In this document: in pieces, positions 1-11,849 of the stretch
How the letters are laid out: each line of letters begins with the position of its first letter
Numbering within the stretch: the first letter of the stretch is position 1
Assembly (NCBI GenBank): GCA_035325645.1
Contig: DAOKZK010000005.1
Span: 9,103 to 73,102, forward strand
DNA: 64,000 nt
DNA from: Macondimonas sp035325645
Lineage (GTDB): Bacteria; Pseudomonadota; Gammaproteobacteria; UBA5335
Reading direction: 5' to 3'
Notes under the pieces: model-generated
Told to the model about the DNA's origin: nothing
Seen by the model: only the letters and a program-made list of their open reading frames with translations
The model's database searches: none
Position numbers and translations under genes: made by a program

Positions 1-2079
<2,079 letters not shown>

Positions 2080-2177
2080 TGCCGAGTCGCTCACGGACGA
2101 CAGCTTCACAAGTATGGGTATTGTCGCCATTGTCTTGTCGGCATTGCCGACGTGGATCGACGCTCGGAGGAATCGCG

Positions 2178-2480
2178 ATGCAACGCAATCACAGGTTCTG
2201 TTTGACGATTTTGCTGCTGGCGCTGTCGGCGCATGTCTCGGCGCAGGAGAACGATGCACCCAGGATGATGCAGCACATGTGGGACATGGCCGACAGCGAT
2301 CGTGACGGACGCATCAGCAAGATGGAATTTACGGCCATGCAGGAACGTCGCTTCGCCACGCTCGATGCGAACAAGGACGGCTCTATCGATCGCACCGAGC
2401 GCGATCAGGCCCAGCAAAAGATGCGGCAACACATGAAAGGACTGATCGACGGCATCAAGAAGCCTCCGTCGGAGCCGTGA
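2178..2480 (+). CDS. Small exported EF-hand calcium-binding protein
   Basis: A 100-residue protein with an N-terminal signal peptide (hydrophobic LTILLLALSAHVSA, probable cleavage after residue 22) and two textbook 12-residue EF-hand loops: residues 39-50 (DSDRDGRISKME) and 63-74 (DANKDGSIDRTE), each with acidic residues at positions 1, 3 or 5 and 12 and glycine at 6. It should bind calcium in the periplasm or outside the cell; no partner or enzyme activity can be named. The ATG at 2178 is chosen because GGAGG lies at 2166-2170 and it starts the signal peptide directly. It follows metH by about 100 bases and is followed by a strong hairpin, so it may be its own transcription unit. Confidence 0.85.
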   Translation: MQRNHRFCLTILLLALSAHVSAQENDAPRMMQHMWDMADSDRDGRISKMEFTAMQERRFATLDANKDGSIDRTERDQAQQKMRQHMKGLIDGIKKPPSEP

Positions 2481-2501
2481 CCCGCGCTGGCGGTTAGTCC
2501 C

Positions 2502-2544
2502 CGCGGCACGCCGCCAGCCGACCGTTTCCGGCCGGCGTGCCGCG
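2502..2544 (+). terminator. GC-rich hairpin after the EF-hand gene
   Basis: A perfect 12-bp inverted repeat (CGCGGCACGCCG at 2502-2513 and its complement at 2533-2544) with a 19-base loop sits 22 bases after the EF-hand stop codon. There is no T-run after it (CGGGCGTCGCTT follows), so it is not a classical intrinsic terminator; it could be a U-less terminator or an RNA 3'-end stabiliser. It also separates this gene from the efflux operon. Confidence 0.45.
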
Positions 2545-2692
2545 CGGGCGTCGCTTGATCGAAGTCAACGAAGACTGAACATCTCAAGAACCCGATGTGC
2601 GCTGCCGATCTGGGGGAAGAACCGGATAAAATCCCGCTTCCCAAAGTGCACGCGCATCGTTCACCACCCTTTCGATCTTCTCGGAAATCTCC

Positions 2693-3895
2693 ATGACCGC
2701 ACCCCTGACCCCTGGTTCTCCGCGTTCCGGCCGAGATAAGCAGCGCGCCTGGTGGACCGGACCGCGCGGGTGGGCGCTGTTGCTGACGGTCGCGGCGGGC
2801 GCCTCGGCGCTCCTGCTCTGGGATCAGCAGCCGGAAGCCCAAGTCCAGGCGCGGGAGCGACCCGTGCCGGTCTCCGCCGCCACGGCCCAGACCGGCAACC
2901 TCAGCATCTACCTCGAGGGTCTGGGTACGGTCACGCCGCTGAATTCGGTCACGGTTCGCAGCCGCGTCGATGGGGAGCTGGTGGCATTGCATTTCGAGGA
3001 AGGGCAAATGGTCAAGGCGGGTACGCTGCTCGCCGAGATCGATGCCCGCCCGTTTCAGATCCAGCTCGAGCAGGCACAGGCGCAGCTGGTCCGGGATGAG
3101 GCGCTGCTGACCAACGCCCGGCAAGACCTTGCCCGTTATCAGCAGCTCTTGAAGCAAGACGCCATTGCACAACAGCAGGTTTCGACCCAGGAAGCCCTCG
3201 TACGGCAGTACGAGGCCGCCCTGCAGGGTGACCACGCCCAGGTCAACAACGCGCGACTCCAACTTGAATACACCCGCATCACCGCCCCGATTGACGGCCG
3301 GATCGGGCTGCGCAACGTCGATCGGGGCAATCTGGTCCGGGCAGGCGATCCGAATGGCTTGGCCGTCATCACGCAAACCCAGCCCATCGGCGTGCTGTTC
3401 GATATCCCCGAGGACGACCTGCCCAGGGTGCGCGAACGGCTGCGTCAAGCATCCCTGCCGGTGACCGCGTTCAACCGCGATCAGTCACGCACCCTGGGGC
3501 AGGGCCAGCTTGCCGCCGTGGACAACCGCATCAACAGCGCGACCGGCATGATCCGACTGAAAGCCCAGTTTCCGAACAGGGACGAGATGCTGTTCCCCAA
3601 CCAGTTCGTCAACGCGCGGCTGTTGCTCGACACGCAACGCAATGCCTTGGTCATTCCGGACGCCGCCGTCCAGCGCGGCGCCGACGGAACCTATGTCTGG
3701 GTGATCGGCAGCGATCAGACCGTGGCTGCGCGCCCGGTGGAGACGGGCACGCGGGATCGCGGCATGACGGCGATTCGAAGCGGCTTGAAGGCGGGGGAAC
3801 GCATCGTCATCGACGGTACCGAGAAGCTGTCGGAAGGCAAAGCCGTCGAGGTCATCGAGAAATCGGCACCCGCTGGCGGCAGCCGGACCCCATGA
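2693..3895 (+). CDS. mdtA: RND efflux periplasmic adaptor (membrane fusion protein), MdtA type
   Basis: Periplasmic adaptor that bridges an inner-membrane RND pump and an outer-membrane channel. The 400-residue protein has an N-terminal membrane anchor (GWALLLTVAAGASALLLW, about residues 20-38), a first half lipoyl domain with LEGLGTVTPLNSVTVRSRVD, a long alpha-helical hairpin rich in Gln/Ala (about 115-190), a second lipoyl half (APIDGRIGLRNVDRGNLV) and beta-barrel and membrane-proximal domains. Length and motifs match the HlyD/MdtA family. Its stop overlaps the start of the first pump gene (ATGA at 3892-3895), so translation is coupled. A TAAAAT at 2627-2632 may be a -10 element, but I see no convincing -35. 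The drug or bile-type substrate cannot be read from sequence. Confidence 0.93.
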   Translation: MTAPLTPGSPRSGRDKQRAWWTGPRGWALLLTVAAGASALLLWDQQPEAQVQARERPVPVSAATAQTGNLSIYLEGLGTVTPLNSVTVRSRVDGELVALHFEEGQMVKAGTLLAEIDARPFQIQLEQAQAQLVRDEALLTNARQDLARYQQLLKQDAIAQQQVSTQEALVRQYEAALQGDHAQVNNARLQLEYTRITAPIDGRIGLRNVDRGNLVRAGDPNGLAVITQTQPIGVLFDIPEDDLPRVRERLRQASLPVTAFNRDQSRTLGQGQLAAVDNRINSATGMIRLKAQFPNRDEMLFPNQFVNARLLLDTQRNALVIPDAAVQRGADGTYVWVIGSDQTVAARPVETGTRDRGMTAIRSGLKAGERIVIDGTEKLSEGKAVEVIEKSAPAGGSRTP

Positions 3896-6800
3896 ATCCA
3901 TCCCGCCCCTTCATCCTCCGGCCGGTCGCGACCTCGCTCATCATGGCGGCCCTCTTGATCGCGGGGCTGCTGGGCTATCGCTTCCTGCCGCTGGCAGCCC
4001 TGCCGCAGGTGGAATACCCGACCATCCAGGTCGTGACGCTCTACCCGGGCGCGAGCCCCGAGGTCATGGTGTCCTCCGTGACGGCGCCGCTGGAGCGCCA
4101 GCTCGGACAGATGGCGGGCCTCAACCAGATGACCTCCACCAGTTCCGGCGGGGCCTCGGTCATCACCTTGCAGTTTTCGCTCGACCTGACGCTCGACATC
4201 GCCGAGCAGCAGGTTCAGGCGGCGATCAACGCGGCCAATACCTTTCTGCCCTTCGACCTGCCGAATCCGCCCGTCTACAACAAGATCAACCCGGCCGACG
4301 CGCCGATCATGACTCTTGCGCTGACGTCCCGACATCTCCCGCTGTCCGAGGTCGAGGACCTGGCGGATACGCGTCTGGCTCAGAAGCTCGCGCAGGTCAG
4401 CGGCGTGGGCCTCGTCAGTCTCAGCGGGGGACAGCGGCCAGCCATCCGCATCCAGGCCGATCCTCGTGCCCTGACGGCCTACAACCTCAGCCTCGAGGAC
4501 CTTCGCAGCGCGGTGGGCGCAAACAACGTCAATCAGGCCAAGGGCAGCTTCGATGGCCCGGATCGCGCCTACACCATCGATGCCAACGACCAGTTGCTCA
4601 CCGCCGAACAGTTCGCGCAGATGGTCGTCGCCTATCGCAATGGCGCGCCGGTGCGCCTGCATCAGCTGGCACGTGTGATCCGCGATGTCGAAAACACCCG
4701 TCAGGCGGCCTGGTTCGGCAAGGAACCCGCCGTTCTGGTGAACATCCAGCGCCAGCCGGGCGCCAACGTGATCGAGGTGGTGGACCGGATCAAGGAGCTG
4801 CTTCCGCGCCTGCAGGAGTCTCTGCCTGCCGCAGTGAACCTGACAGTGGTATCCGACCGCACCACCACGATACGCGCCTCGGTGCACGACGTTCAGCTCG
4901 AGCTCCTGCTGGCGGTGACGCTCGTCGTGATGGTCATCTTTCTGTTTCTGCGCAACCTCACGGCGACCATCATCCCCGGCGTCGCAGTCCCCTTGTCGCT
5001 GATTGGCACCTTCGCGTTCATGTACCTGGCGGGCTTCAGCGTCAACAACCTGACCCTAATGGCGCTCACCATCGCGGCCGGGTTTGTCGTCGACGACGCC
5101 ATCGTGGTGATCGAGAACATCAGCCGCTACCTCGAAGCCGGTGACGCGCCGCTCGAAGCGGCGCTCAAGGGATCGCGCCAGATCGGCTTCACCATCATCT
5201 CCCTCACGGTCTCGTTGGTTGCGGTATTGATCCCGCTTCTGTTCATGGGCGACGTCATCGGCCGCCTGTTCCGCGAATTCGCCATGACCCTGGCCGTCTC
5301 GATCCTGATCTCGGCGGTGGTTTCGCTCACCCTCACGCCCATGATGTGCGCCCGTTTGCTGCACCAAGCGCCGGCCGGACGGCATTCCGAGCTCGCGCGC
5401 GGCCGCTTTCTGGACGAGGTGATCGCACGCTATGGCAAGTTGCTGACGCGAGTACTGGATCGCCCCAGACCCATGCAGGCCCTCGCTCTGATAACGCTGC
5501 TGTTGACCCTTGCCCTGTACGCCCTGATCCCCAAGGGCTTCCTGCCGCCGCAGGACACGGGCCTCATCCAGGGCATTTCGGAAGCGCCCCAGTCCATTTC
5601 CTTCCAGGCCATGGCCGAGCGCCAACAGTCCCTGGTTGCGGCGCTGCTCGAGGATCCCGCCGTCGCGGGCATCACCTCGTTCATCGGTGTGGACAGCGCC
5701 AACCCCACCCTCAACAGTGGGCGTTTACTGATTCAGCTCAAACCCCACGCCGAACGGGATGCAAACGCGAATGCGATCATGCGCGACCTGCAATCGCGCG
5801 TGAAAGACGTGCCGGGGATTTCGCTGTATCTGCAGCCCTTGCAGGATCTCAGCATCGGCAATCTCGTCTCGCGCACCCAATACCAGCTGACGCTGCAGGA
5901 TCCCGATGCAGCCGAGTTGGCCGATTGGGTGATCCCGATCACGAACCGTCTGCAGGCGCTGCCAGCGCTCCGTGACGTCAACCACAACCTGCAGACCGGC
6001 GGCCTGCAGGCCTACCTCGCCATCGATCGCAACGCGGCTGCGCGCTACGGCATCACAACCGCCGCCATCGACAACGCGCTTTACAATGCCTTCGGCCAGC
6101 GCATCGTCTCGACGATTTTCACGCAGTCCAATCAATACCGCGTGGTGCTGGAGCTCGATCCGGAACTGCAGCGCAGTCTCCGGGCGCTGGAGCGCATCTA
6201 CGTGCCGTCCCCGGCTGGCGTGCAAGTGCCGCTGAGCGCCCTGGCGCGGGTCGAAGAGCGGACCACGCCGATCCTGATTCAGCATCTGGGCCAGTTCCCG
6301 GCGGCCACGGTGTCATTCAACCTCGCCCCCGGGGCATCGCTGGGCGCGGCTGTCGCCGACATCGAAGCCGCGCTTGCGGATCTTGCGCCGCCCGCCAGCC
6401 TGCAGACGCGGTTTCAGGGCGATGCACTCGCCTTTCGCGCCTCGCTCGCCAATCAGACCTTCCTGCTGATCGCCGCCATCGTCTGCATGTACATCGTCTT
6501 GGGCATGCTCTATGAGAGCTACATCCACCCCATCACCATTCTTTCCACGCTGCCCTCGGCCGGCGTCGGCGCGCTGCTGGCACTCATGCTCACCGGCCAT
6601 CCGTTGGACGTGATCGGCATCATCGGCATCGTCTTGCTGATCGGGATCGTGAAGAAAAACGCCATCATGATGGTCGACTTCGCCCTCGATGCCGAGCGCA
6701 ACGGTGGCAAGTCGCCGCGGGAGGCCATCTTCGAGGCCTGCCTGCTTCGTTTCAGACCCATTCTGATGACGACAATGGCGGCCCTGCTGAGCGCGCTGCC

Positions 6801-6984
6801 GATGATGCTGAGCACAGGTGTCGGCGCCGAGCTGCGCCGCCCGCTCGGGCTGACCCTGGTCGGTGGGCTCATCCTGAGTCAGTTGCTGACCCTGTTCACC
6901 ACACCGGTGATCTACCTGGCCTTTGCCGATCTCGCCGAGCGCTTCGTGCGCCGCGCCGGTCCACTGGCCGAGGGCAAGGCTTGA
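3892..6984 (+). CDS. mdtB: RND multidrug efflux inner-membrane transporter, MdtB type
   Basis: A 1030-residue proton-driven pump of the HAE1/AcrB superfamily. It opens with the family start MNPSRPFILRPVATSLIMAA, contains two repeats each with a large periplasmic porter loop, and has TM4 with the proton-relay aspartate pair (AAGFVVDDAIVVIENISRYLE around residue 400). The C-terminal repeat carries GIVKKNAIMMVDFALDAE and RFRPILMTTMAALLSALPM. The order adaptor, pump, pump, outer-membrane factor, and the HPITILSTLPSAGVGALLAL segment, match MdtABC-type systems, in which MdtB and MdtC form a heterotrimer in E. coli. The gene overlaps mdtA and mdtC by four bases each. Naming follows the operon order and could be reversed with respect to true MdtB/MdtC orthology. 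Confidence 0.93.
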   Translation: MNPSRPFILRPVATSLIMAALLIAGLLGYRFLPLAALPQVEYPTIQVVTLYPGASPEVMVSSVTAPLERQLGQMAGLNQMTSTSSGGASVITLQFSLDLTLDIAEQQVQAAINAANTFLPFDLPNPPVYNKINPADAPIMTLALTSRHLPLSEVEDLADTRLAQKLAQVSGVGLVSLSGGQRPAIRIQADPRALTAYNLSLEDLRSAVGANNVNQAKGSFDGPDRAYTIDANDQLLTAEQFAQMVVAYRNGAPVRLHQLARVIRDVENTRQAAWFGKEPAVLVNIQRQPGANVIEVVDRIKELLPRLQESLPAAVNLTVVSDRTTTIRASVHDVQLELLLAVTLVVMVIFLFLRNLTATIIPGVAVPLSLIGTFAFMYLAGFSVNNLTLMALTIAAGFVVDDAIVVIENISRYLEAGDAPLEAALKGSRQIGFTIISLTVSLVAVLIPLLFMGDVIGRLFREFAMTLAVSILISAVVSLTLTPMMCARLLHQAPAGRHSELARGRFLDEVIARYGKLLTRVLDRPRPMQALALITLLLTLALYALIPKGFLPPQDTGLIQGISEAPQSISFQAMAERQQSLVAALLEDPAVAGITSFIGVDSANPTLNSGRLLIQLKPHAERDANANAIMRDLQSRVKDVPGISLYLQPLQDLSIGNLVSRTQYQLTLQDPDAAELADWVIPITNRLQALPALRDVNHNLQTGGLQAYLAIDRNAAARYGITTAAIDNALYNAFGQRIVSTIFTQSNQYRVVLELDPELQRSLRALERIYVPSPAGVQVPLSALARVEERTTPILIQHLGQFPAATVSFNLAPGASLGAAVADIEAALADLAPPASLQTRFQGDALAFRASLANQTFLLIAAIVCMYIVLGMLYESYIHPITILSTLPSAGVGALLALMLTGHPLDVIGIIGIVLLIGIVKKNAIMMVDFALDAERNGGKSPREAIFEACLLRFRPILMTTMAALLSALPMMLSTGVGAELRRPLGLTLVGGLILSQLLTLFTTPVIYLAFADLAERFVRRAGPLAEGKA

Positions 6985-9900
6985 ACCCCGGTGCATTTTT
7001 CATCCATCGGCCGGTCGCCACCACGCTGCTGACGCTGGCGATCACCCTCTCGGGACTGCTCGGCTTCTCGCTGATGCCCGTGGCGCCGATGCCCCAGATC
7101 GATTTCCCGACGATCGTCGTCATTGCGCGGCTGCCGGGCGCCAGTCCCGAGACCATGGCCACCACGGTGGCGACGCCGCTCGAACGCCAGCTCGGGCGCA
7201 TCGCCGGCATCGAGGAGATGAGTTCGGCGAGTTCCATCGGCTTCACCCGCATCATCATCCAGTTCGACGTCAACCGGAACATCGACGGTGCTGCGCGCGA
7301 CGTGCAGGCCGCCATCAATGCCGCACGCAGTCTGCTGCCCGCCAACATGCCGACCAACCCCATCTACCGCAAGGCAAATCCTGCGGATTCCCCGGTGCTG
7401 GTGATTTCTCTCACCTCCGATACCCTGACCCCAGGGCAGATGTACGATGCCGCCTCCACCGTGCTGGCGCAGAAACTCTCGCAGGTTCTGGGGGTCGGGC
7501 AGGTGGAACTGGGAGGATCCGCGCTGCCCGCCGTCCGGGTCGAACTCAACCTCGATGCGGTCAACAAGTACGGGCTCGGATTGGAACAGATCCGGCAGAC
7601 TCTGGCCGGCGCGAACGCCAACCGGCCCAAAGGTTTCCTCGAGGACGGGGAAATCCGCTGGCTGATCCATGCCAACGATCAGGCCAAGACGGCCGATGCG
7701 TTCCGTGATCTGGTCATCGCTTTCGTTGAGGATTCGCCTGTCTACCTCCGGGACATCGCGGAGGTGCGGGACTCCGTCCAGGACGTGCGCAATGCCGGTA
7801 CCGCCAACGGCAAGCCCGCAGTGCTGATCACCCTGCGCCGGCAACCGGGCGCAAACGTCATCGAAACCGTCGACCGCGTCAAGGCGCTGTTGCCCGAGCT
7901 GAAGGCCTCGGTTCCCGGCGGCGTCGATCTCACCGTCGAACTCGATCAGTCGGAAACGATTCGTGCCTCGCTCCATGAAGTCGAGCTGACCATCGTCATC
8001 GCCATCGTGCTGGTGCTGGGCGTGGTGCTGCTGTTCCTGCGCAACGCACGCGCCACGCTCATCCCGGCCGTCGCACTGCCGGTGTCCCTGATCGGCACCT
8101 TCGGCGCGCTGTATCTGATGGGCTACACCATCGACAACCTTTCCCTCATGGCCATCACCATCGCGACGGGATTCGTGGTGGACGACGTGATCGTGGTGCT
8201 GGAAAACATCATCCGCCATCTCGAACAGGGCAGCCCGCCGTTTCAGGCCGCGCTGGATGGCACGCGCGAGGTCAGTTTCACCGTGGTCTCCATGACCCTG
8301 TCGCTGGTTGCCGTGTTTCTGCCGATCGTGCTCATGGGGGGAATGATCGGGCGCCTGATCCAGGAATTCGGCGCAACCCTGTCGATCGCGGTATTGGTCT
8401 CCATGGTGGTGTCGCTCACTCTGACGCCCATGATGAGCGCCCGGCTCCTGCGCGCCGAAACCTTCGAGAACCCCGGCCGCCTGCATCGCTGGGTCGATCG
8501 CCGATTCGAGCGCATGGTCGCGCTTTATCGCGTCAGCCTGGACTGGGCCTTGCGCCATTCGTTTCTGACGTTGATGTCGCTGTTCGCGACCTTCGCCTTC
8601 AACATCTTCCTGTTCGTGGTCGTTCCCAAGGGACTGATGCCCCAGTACGACATCGGCAAGCTGCTCGGCTACATCAGCGGCGAACAGGCGCTGTCGTTTC
8701 AGTCGATGCAGGAGAAGCAGCAGCAGTTCACCGATATCCTGCGGGCCGATCCTGCCGTCGAGAGCGTGGTGTCCTTCATCGGCGGTGAATCCCAGGGCAA
8801 CACCGGTTTCGTATTCGTGTCGCTGAAACCGCTGGACCAGCGACAGATGCCCGCACACAAGGTCATGGAGCGCCTGCGCACCCAGGTGAACGACATCCCC
8901 GGCGCCACGCTCTTTCTGCAGGGGCCGCAGGACATTCGCCCCGGCGGGCGCCCGGCCAACTCCCGTTATCAGTACACGCTGCAGAGCGACAATCTCGAAG
9001 ATCTCTATCTGTGGGCCCCACGCCTCGAGGCGGCCCTCAAGGAATCGCCGCAACTGGTCGACGTCAACAACGATCTCAAGACCCGCGGCCTGCATGCCAA
9101 GGTCGTCGTCGACCGCGACGCCGCGGTACGCCTTGGCGTCGATCCGGCACGTGTCGACGCCGCGCTGTACGATGCCTTCGGGCAACGTCCGGTGTCGACC
9201 ATTTACGCGGAACGCAACCAGTATTTCGTCGTGATGACCGCAGGCCCCGCCGACACGCGTGACCCGGCGAGCCTGGGAAAACTGTTCGTGCCGTCGAAAA
9301 GCGGCGCGCTGATCCCGCTCTCGACCTTCAGCCACGTCGAGACGACGACCGGCCCCATCGTCGTCAACCACCAGGGTCAGTTCGCTGCCGCAACGCTCTC
9401 GTTCGATCTGGCACCCGGCGTGTCGCTCAGCGATGCCGATCAGATCATCCGGCGCGCAATGACGCAGATCGGCTCGCCATCGTCGGTCCGCGGGGGGTTC
9501 CAGGGCGAAGCGCTCGCGTTCAAGAAATCGCTTTCCTCGGAACCCTGGTTGCTGCTGGGTGCGCTGATCACGATCTACGTCGTCTTGGGTATTCTCTACG
9601 AGAGCTTCATCCACCCGATCACGATTCTCTCGACGCTGCCCTCGGCTGGAGTCGGCGCCATCCTGGCGCTGCTGATCACAGGCGTCGAACTCAACGCCAT
9701 GGCCTTGATCAGCCTTTTCCTGCTGATCGGCATCGTGAAGAAGAACGCCATCATGATGGTCGACGTCGCCATCCAGACGCAGCGCGTGTCGCGGCTGACG
9801 CCGCGAGAGGCCATTTTCGAGGCGGCCCTGATCCGGCTTCGGCCCATTCTCATGACGACGCTGGCCGCAGCCCTGGGCGCGCTGCCTCTGGCCATTGCGA

Positions 9901-10079
9901 CGGGATATGGCGCCGACCTGCGCCGCCCGCTTGGCATTGCCATCGTCGGCGGGCTGCTGTTCAGCCAATTTCTGACGCTCTACACAACGCCAGTCGTTTA
10001 CCTCTACATGGACCGACTGCAGCAATGGTTCCAGCGACACTGGGCAACCGACCGCCGTCCCATCCATGTCACCGATTGA
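6981..10079 (+). CDS. mdtC: RND multidrug efflux inner-membrane transporter, MdtC type
   Basis: Second RND pump of the operon, 1032 residues. It has the same architecture as its upstream partner: N-terminal RPVATTLLTLAITLSGLLGF helix, TM4 proton-relay region ATGFVVDDVIVVLENIIRHLE, second half with GIVKKNAIMMVDVAIQTQ and RLRPILMTTLAAALGALPLA. The start is a TTG at 6981 that overlaps the upstream TGA (TTGA, 6981-6984), the only in-frame start that gives the conserved N-terminus. Two non-identical pumps adjacent to one adaptor predict a heteromeric complex as in E. coli MdtBC. The non-ATG start inside an overlap suggests expression tuned by coupling. Confidence 0.93.
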   Translation: MNPGAFFIHRPVATTLLTLAITLSGLLGFSLMPVAPMPQIDFPTIVVIARLPGASPETMATTVATPLERQLGRIAGIEEMSSASSIGFTRIIIQFDVNRNIDGAARDVQAAINAARSLLPANMPTNPIYRKANPADSPVLVISLTSDTLTPGQMYDAASTVLAQKLSQVLGVGQVELGGSALPAVRVELNLDAVNKYGLGLEQIRQTLAGANANRPKGFLEDGEIRWLIHANDQAKTADAFRDLVIAFVEDSPVYLRDIAEVRDSVQDVRNAGTANGKPAVLITLRRQPGANVIETVDRVKALLPELKASVPGGVDLTVELDQSETIRASLHEVELTIVIAIVLVLGVVLLFLRNARATLIPAVALPVSLIGTFGALYLMGYTIDNLSLMAITIATGFVVDDVIVVLENIIRHLEQGSPPFQAALDGTREVSFTVVSMTLSLVAVFLPIVLMGGMIGRLIQEFGATLSIAVLVSMVVSLTLTPMMSARLLRAETFENPGRLHRWVDRRFERMVALYRVSLDWALRHSFLTLMSLFATFAFNIFLFVVVPKGLMPQYDIGKLLGYISGEQALSFQSMQEKQQQFTDILRADPAVESVVSFIGGESQGNTGFVFVSLKPLDQRQMPAHKVMERLRTQVNDIPGATLFLQGPQDIRPGGRPANSRYQYTLQSDNLEDLYLWAPRLEAALKESPQLVDVNNDLKTRGLHAKVVVDRDAAVRLGVDPARVDAALYDAFGQRPVSTIYAERNQYFVVMTAGPADTRDPASLGKLFVPSKSGALIPLSTFSHVETTTGPIVVNHQGQFAAATLSFDLAPGVSLSDADQIIRRAMTQIGSPSSVRGGFQGEALAFKKSLSSEPWLLLGALITIYVVLGILYESFIHPITILSTLPSAGVGAILALLITGVELNAMALISLFLLIGIVKKNAIMMVDVAIQTQRVSRLTPREAIFEAALIRLRPILMTTLAAALGALPLAIATGYGADLRRPLGIAIVGGLLFSQFLTLYTTPVVYLYMDRLQQWFQRHWATDRRPIHVTD

Positions 10080-10089
10080 AGGCACACGC

Positions 10090-11760
10090 ATGGCCACGCT
10101 TTTCCAGTCCGGCTCTCCTTCATACCAATCTCGCGTGAAGGCACTGCGCTTTGGCGTGGTCACGTGTTTGACGCTGCTCAGCGCCTGCAAACTCGGACCA
10201 GAGTATGAGCGCCCGGCGCTGGAAACCCCGACGGCTTACAAGGAAGCTGGAGACTGGAAGCCTGCCGAACCGGCAGCGCATCGGGACCGCGGCGCGTGGT
10301 GGCAGATCTATGGTGATCCCAAGCTCGATGCCTTGCAGGCCGAACTGAGCCAAGGCAATCTGAACGTGCGTATCGCCGAGAGTCAGTTCCGGCAGGCTCA
10401 AGCGGTTCTGGCGGCCAACCGCGCGGCCCTTTTCCCCACGGTCGGCGGCTCCGCCGGTGCCACACGCAGCCAAATTGCGGACCCGCTGACGGGGCTCAAC
10501 CGCGAGCCTGTCCAGCTTCCCGAGCAGCGCGTGGGACCCTTTGGTGCCTTGCGCGTGCGCCCGCCCCCAATACAGGCCCCCGAGATCGATTTTGATCCGC
10601 GCACCCAGTACAACGTCGGCCTCAGCAGCAGCTGGGAAATCGACCTGTGGGGACGGGTGCGGCGGCAGGTCGAAGCCAACGAAGCCAACCTCGCCGCGAG
10701 CGCGGCCGACCTCCAGTCCATGCGGCTCAGCATGCAGGCTCAACTGGCGCGCGTCTACTTTGCACTGCGCGCCAACGATACGCTTCAAGACAAGCTCAGG
10801 CAGAGCGTCGCCGCCTACGAGCGTTCACTGCAGATCGCCGAGAGCCGCTACCAAAGCGGGGTAACATCGCGAGCGGATGTCCTGCAGGCGAAGACGCAGC
10901 TGCGTTCGACCCAAGCCCAGGCTCAGGAGTTGGGAATCCAGCGTGCGCAACTGGAACATGCCCTCGCCGTGTTGCTCGGCCGGCCACCGGCCCAGTTCGA
11001 TTTCCCCCCCGCGCCGCTGGCCGAACCGGTCATTCCCGTCGTCCCGACCGGGCTTCCTTCAGCGCTTTTGGAGCGCCGTCCGGACATTGCTGCGGCCGAA
11101 CGCCGGGTGGCTGCGGCGAACGCCCAGATCGGGGTGGCCAAGGCCGCCTATTTTCCGAACCTGACGATATCTGCCAGCGGGGGATACCAGGGCACCAGCC
11201 TCGGCGATCTGATCAGCCTCCCCAACCGGTTCTGGTCGCTGGGTCCCCGACTGGCCTTGTCGCTGTTCGACGGTGGCCTGCGCCGGGCGCAGGTCGAGCA
11301 GGCCGAAGCGATCGTTGACGCAACGGCCGACGGTTACCGGCTGGTCGTGATCGGCGCCTTTCAGGAAGTGGAGGATCAACTCGCCGCACTGCGCATCTTG
11401 GCAGAAGAGGCCGTCACGCAGTCCGAAACCGAAGACTTTGCGCGGCAGGCGCTCGAGGTGGCGACCAATCAGTACAAGGCAGGCCTGGTCGGTTATCTCA
11501 ATGTCGTCAACGCCCAGACCGTCCTGCTGGAGAGCGAGCGGACGAGCGTCACCTTGCTGAACCAGCGGCTGGCCGCCAGCGTCGATTTGATCCGTGCCCT
11601 GGGCGGTACTTGGCAGAACCCCGATCAGCCACCCATACCCTCGTCGGTCTCCGTCGCGGGAGGTGGGACCGGACACGCGGCTGTCGCCGATGCCGCCGCG
11701 CATGCAATCAGGCATTCCGCGTCGATAGACAAGGCGCCTCCAGCGCACATCGATCGATGA
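10090..11760 (+). CDS. RND efflux outer-membrane channel lipoprotein (NodT/OprM family)
   Basis: Outer-membrane factor that completes the pump. About 556 residues from the ATG at 10090, preferred because GAAGG at 10078-10082 lies at good distance; an upstream ATG at 10066, overlapping the mdtC end, would add eight residues. The signal peptide ends in a lipobox (LTLLSAC), so the mature protein is a lipoprotein starting CKLGPEYERP, typical of the family. Two TolC-like repeats follow, with SSSWEIDLWGRVRRQVEAN in the first and GVAKAAYFPNLTISASGGY in the second, and AGLVGYLNVVNAQTVLLESE near the end. The C-terminal roughly 40 residues (after GGTWQ) are Pro/Ser/Ala-rich tail. A 5'-TTGACA promoter for the next unit begins only 16 bases after the stop. 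Confidence 0.92.
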   Translation: MATLFQSGSPSYQSRVKALRFGVVTCLTLLSACKLGPEYERPALETPTAYKEAGDWKPAEPAAHRDRGAWWQIYGDPKLDALQAELSQGNLNVRIAESQFRQAQAVLAANRAALFPTVGGSAGATRSQIADPLTGLNREPVQLPEQRVGPFGALRVRPPPIQAPEIDFDPRTQYNVGLSSSWEIDLWGRVRRQVEANEANLAASAADLQSMRLSMQAQLARVYFALRANDTLQDKLRQSVAAYERSLQIAESRYQSGVTSRADVLQAKTQLRSTQAQAQELGIQRAQLEHALAVLLGRPPAQFDFPPAPLAEPVIPVVPTGLPSALLERRPDIAAAERRVAAANAQIGVAKAAYFPNLTISASGGYQGTSLGDLISLPNRFWSLGPRLALSLFDGGLRRAQVEQAEAIVDATADGYRLVVIGAFQEVEDQLAALRILAEEAVTQSETEDFARQALEVATNQYKAGLVGYLNVVNAQTVLLESERTSVTLLNQRLAASVDLIRALGGTWQNPDQPPIPSSVSVAGGGTGHAAVADAAAHAIRHSASIDKAPPAHIDR

Positions 11761-11775
11761 GGGCATCGTCGCATC

Positions 11776-11804
11776 TTGACAGGGCATGTCCTGAAGGCTA
11801 ATTT
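11776..11804 (+). promoter_or_regulatory. Predicted sigma70 promoter of the leuA leader
   Basis: A perfect -35 hexamer TTGACA (11776-11781) is followed after 17 bases by TAATTT (11799-11804), which keeps the conserved first, second and sixth positions of the -10 box. A transcript starting near 11811 would carry about 245 bases of leader before leuA, including a dyad, a short leader peptide and a terminator. Nothing else in this gap would need such a promoter. Confidence 0.6.
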
Positions 11805-11849
11805 CGAGCGATGATCATGCATCCACACGGAATCTTGCTGGCACGACTG

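Noticed and set aside
6912..10190. A 1092-codon open frame antisense to mdtC
   Set aside because: Composition is rich in Arg, His, Gln and Asp with no domain, and it mirrors the codon pattern of the GC-rich RND gene on the other strand. Antisense frames of this size are common in such genes.
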